Shown here: piece after piece, positions 3,585 through 5,445 of the stretch
Position numbering within the stretch: position 1 is the stretch's first letter
Layout: every line of letters begins with the position of its first letter
Assembly: GCA_036514535.1 (NCBI GenBank)
Contig: DATBWZ010000106.1
Location: 1 to 5,445 of the forward strand
DNA from: DATBWZ01 sp036514535
Lineage (GTDB): Bacteria > JAMCPX01 > DATBWZ01
Direction of reading: 5' to 3'
Length of the DNA: 5,445 bases
Notes under the pieces: generated by a model
The model's database searches: none
Seen by the model: only the letters and a program-made list of their open reading frames with translations
What the model was told of the DNA's origin: nothing
Position numbers and translations under genes: made by a program

Positions 3585-3932
3585 ATGTCTGGAAAAGATG
3601 TTATTCAAAAACTTGAAGATTATTTGAGAACGGAAGGTATAACGCAAATACAATTAGCCGAAAGGTTAGGATGGTCTCCTTCCGCCTTAAATAATATATT
3701 AAAAGGGCGTGATCCCATCGGTATAAAACGGCTACTTCATATTTCTCAAAGGTTGGGTATTAAATTTGAGACGGAATTTGGCGATACAAAGATATCTGAA
3801 TCTCCGCCTTTGTATCTCGCTCCAGATGACGAGGAAATACTTGAGATGCTCAAACCATTATCAAAAAAAGATAAGCAGGAATTGAAGAACTATATTGCTT
3901 TTTTAAAGACGAAGCAAATTAAGGCTGGTTAA
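3585..3932 (+). CDS. XRE-family transcriptional repressor (phage CI-like)
   Basis: From the ATG at 3585 the protein has 115 residues; a TTG at 3579 would add two. Residues 5-56 form an XRE helix-turn-helix domain, with TQIQLAERLGWSPSALNNIL (20-39) covering helix 2 and the recognition helix. Residues 57-70 are a short strand-forming extension. An acidic linker leads to a helical C-terminal segment (80-110, DDEEILEMLKPLSKKDKQEL) likely to mediate dimerisation. There is no CI-type self-cleavage peptidase domain, so induction would not follow the RecA route directly. No Shine-Dalgarno is visible before either start; the transcript may be leaderless, as for lambda cI from its maintenance promoter. 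It faces the leftward operon and precedes nuclease, lipoprotein and integrase genes, fitting the master repressor of the integrated state. Confidence 0.88.
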   Translation: MSGKDVIQKLEDYLRTEGITQIQLAERLGWSPSALNNILKGRDPIGIKRLLHISQRLGIKFETEFGDTKISESPPLYLAPDDEEILEMLKPLSKKDKQELKNYIAFLKTKQIKAG

Positions 3933-3948
3933 ATAAAAGGAGGTCTTT

Positions 3949-4707
3949 ATGTCAATAGATATAACAAAGGATTTAAAAAAATACATTCCCATCTTTCAAC
4001 AGGCGCAGGAACAAAATATCAATGAAGCGGAAACATCGCTTCGCATAGGAAAGTTTCTTGAAGATGTGCTCGGATATGATGTATTCCATGACATCACAAA
4101 GGAACATACCATCAAGGATCGCTATGTGGATTACGCCATAAAAGCGGATGGTAAGGTAATGTTTTTCATTGAGATAAAACAGGCAGGAATAGAACTGAAG
4201 GAAAAACATATAGAGCAGGCCAGCAACTATGCGGCAAATGCAGGCGTTGAATGGGTGCTGCTTACAAACGGCATTGCATGGCAAATGTATCATCTTACAT
4301 TTGATGAGGGAATTCAAAGCGACCTTATTATATCAACAAATATACTTGCCGATGACGCATCCGATAAATTGTCTCTCTTTCATAAAAAAAGCATATTAAA
4401 AGGCGAGCATGAAGATTATTACTCTAAAATTAAAGCGCTGTCCCCCCGAAGTATTGTCCAGTCAATCTTCCATGAAAACACCTTGCGCATGATGCGGACA
4501 CATCTTAAAAAGATGTCAGGCGTAACCATAGAGGAACAGGATTTGATAGCAGGCATTAAAGGAATGATATCCTCACAAACATGGGAATCTATCGGCGATG
4601 TAAAAATAAAACGAAAGAGAAAAGCATCAAGACATAATGCGCCTGAACAGCCTGTCACAGAACCTCCTGCATCTGAACCATCTCCGTCTAAGGTCTCCCC
4701 AACATGA
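3949..4707 (+). CDS. Stand-alone HsdR_N-type PD-(D/E)XK nuclease-fold protein
   Basis: The first 130 residues match the type I restriction enzyme R-subunit N-terminal domain (HSDR_N/HSDR_N_2). Evidence is TSLRIGKFLEDVLGYD (29-44) with a candidate acidic residue at 38, the strand with D61 (YVDYAI), IEIK (74-77, E-x-K catalytic core), Q90-x3-Y94 (the QxxxY motif of this nuclease class) and LLTNGIAWQMY (104-114). All key nuclease residues appear present, so it could cut DNA, but no helicase motor or S/M subunits accompany it. Residues 160-220 are helical and of unknown role, followed by a basic patch (KRKRK, 221-225) and a Pro/Ser/Glu-rich tail. GGAGG lies 5 nt before the ATG, 16 nt after the repressor stop, so the genes are co-transcribed. 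Its stop overlaps the lipoprotein start (ATGA). Likely roles are defence of the lysogen or DNA processing by the element. Confidence 0.85.
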   Translation: MSIDITKDLKKYIPIFQQAQEQNINEAETSLRIGKFLEDVLGYDVFHDITKEHTIKDRYVDYAIKADGKVMFFIEIKQAGIELKEKHIEQASNYAANAGVEWVLLTNGIAWQMYHLTFDEGIQSDLIISTNILADDASDKLSLFHKKSILKGEHEDYYSKIKALSPRSIVQSIFHENTLRMMRTHLKKMSGVTIEEQDLIAGIKGMISSQTWESIGDVKIKRKRKASRHNAPEQPVTEPPASEPSPSKVSPT

Positions 4708-5213
4708 AAAGATTATTGATAATTTTTTCTCTTTTTATTTTGGGTAGCTGTGCCTTGCTTCCATCTGTTCAGGCATTATATCCAACAGGATACACAAAAC
4801 TTATGACGATTGTGCCCGAGTGTCAGACTACCCGAGATCATAATTATAGTGCCTGTCTTATGGCCGCAAAACTTTTAGAAAGCAACTCCACTGAACAGGC
4901 AACAACACAATTCATGGCTCATTGGGAAGATACAGCTTGGGGGTATGCTGACAGAAAGCAAAAAATTGCCGAATCCAGACATTCACCTTCAGACGGATTC
5001 GTGGAATACATGGTCTATGGAAAAGTGAAATATGATGAGATAAAGGCGACTGAAAGAATCGTATTGCCGACAATAAGAAAAATCTATACGGATAGTGGAA
5101 CAGATTACGGCACAAAAATGCTTAAACAAATAGACCTTATAGACCTTGACTCTCGAAGTTCTTTTGATGTGTTCAGAGATGTTCATACGGGACTATTAAA
5201 GTCCGCACAATAG
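4704..5213 (+). CDS. Probable secreted lipoprotein encoded with the nuclease
   Basis: The 169-residue protein begins with a signal peptide: Lys-Arg, then a hydrophobic core (4-13), then LGSC (13-16), an acceptable lipobox with Cys16 as the lipidation site. Ala17 does not match the inner-membrane retention signal, so an outer-membrane destination is expected if lipidated. SVQA at 21-24 is an alternative type I cleavage site. The mature part has a Cys pair (C40 and C51, possibly a disulfide) and is otherwise helical and charged, with no recognised domain. The ATG overlaps the nuclease TGA by 4 nt, so translation is coupled. Position in the repressor-to-integrase module implies expression in the lysogen. 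Lysogenic-conversion lipoproteins can block phage adsorption or DNA entry; this role is inference. Confidence 0.75.
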   Translation: MKRLLIIFSLFILGSCALLPSVQALYPTGYTKLMTIVPECQTTRDHNYSACLMAAKLLESNSTEQATTQFMAHWEDTAWGYADRKQKIAESRHSPSDGFVEYMVYGKVKYDEIKATERIVLPTIRKIYTDSGTDYGTKMLKQIDLIDLDSRSSFDVFRDVHTGLLKSAQ

Positions 5214-5217
5214 TCTC

Positions 5218-5445
5218 ATGCCCCACCTCTACCCCTCAAAGACTAAAGGCTGGCGGATTATGTATCGGGTGTTTTTCCTTGACGGAACCCATGCCGACAA
5301 GACCCGCTGGGCAAAGAGCAAAGACATTGCAAAGGCAATCTATACAGATATTCATAAACTTGAAAGCCTCTCCCGCAAAACCGAACTCTCAAAAGATGAA
5401 ATAATCTTTTGCCGCAACCGGGGCTACATCTCCCAGCAAGAAGCC
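5218..5445 (+). CDS. Phage-type integrase N-terminus, partial at right edge
   Basis: An open frame of 76 codons starts 4 nt after the lipoprotein stop and runs off the window. The N-terminus (GWRIMYRVFFLDG, 11-23) has the strand pattern of the arm-type DNA-binding domain of tyrosine recombinases. A Lys/Arg-rich helix (KTRWAKSKDIAKAIYTDIHKLE) and a stretch continuing toward the core-binding domain follow. The catalytic domain (R-K-H-R-H-Y residues) lies outside the window, so activity cannot be judged. There is no strong Shine-Dalgarno; coupling to the upstream gene is likely. It marks the attachment-site side of the element, so att should lie a short distance to the right. Confidence 0.65.
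   Translation, partial: MPHLYPSKTKGWRIMYRVFFLDGTHADKTRWAKSKDIAKAIYTDIHKLESLSRKTELSKDEIIFCRNRGYISQQEA

Noticed and set aside
3973..4317. A 114-codon minus-strand frame
   Set aside because: It is antisense to the nuclease catalytic core, whose motifs are intact; its Cys/Phe-rich composition is typical of a shadow frame.
5214..5445. Attachment site next to the integrase
   Set aside because: The integrase runs off the edge, no tRNA gene is visible, and no matching direct repeat pair could be seen within the window.

Overview
The window looks like the regulatory end of a temperate-phage-like integrated element (prophage, satellite or related integrative element) in a Gram-negative bacterium. The phage reading rests on an XRE repressor, a divergent early operon opened by a near-perfect sigma70 promoter, a CII-like regulator, a DUF3310 protein, a small lysis-like pair and a tyrosine-integrase start at the right edge. 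A lipoprotein signal and ordinary sigma70 and Shine-Dalgarno signals fit a Gram-negative host. Short palindromic repeats with GTCATTCCCG and GGGAATCCAG arms resemble the interspersed repeats common in Nitrospirota and deltaproteobacteria-like environmental genomes. That host guess is weak and made from memory.

Layout. Bases 1-2787 are a tightly packed leftward (minus-strand) operon. In transcription order it encodes a CII-like regulator (2787-2350), a small coiled-coil protein (2342-2160), a double zinc-finger plus DUF3310 protein (2150-1593), an AlpA/MerR-like HTH protein (1591-1361), a previously hidden 43-residue Cys/His protein (1386-1255), a zinc-ribbon plus winged-helix protein (from about 1265 to 792), a 51-residue membrane protein (779-624) joined by an ATGA overlap to a membrane-anchored lysozyme-like protein (627-196), and Cys-rich tiny ORFs up to the left edge. 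Bases 2788-3161 hold an oppositely oriented, moron-like unit: a candidate rightward promoter, a foldable leader of about 100 nt and a 52-residue zinc ribbon. Bases 3145-3498 encode a ribbon-helix-helix protein and a 62-residue protein on the minus strand, the first genes of the leftward operon.

The switch is at 3499-3584. A TTGACA-N16-TATAAT promoter faces left, and the XRE repressor gene starts to the right. The rightward module is repressor, HsdR_N-type PD-(D/E)XK nuclease, probable lipoprotein (ATGA overlap with the nuclease) and integrase. It would be expressed in the integrated state, so the nuclease and lipoprotein sit where prophages often carry lysogenic-conversion or defence cargo.

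Two things stand out. First, palindromic repeats lie inside coding sequence: one cluster adds about 30 in-frame residues between the zinc fingers and DUF3310, and another copy supplies the last 11 codons and the stop of the winged-helix protein. Second, the HsdR_N nuclease and lipoprotein pair is a candidate two-gene defence or exclusion system. Five or more small proteins here carry Cys-pair metal-binding motifs, several of them too short for routine ORF calling.
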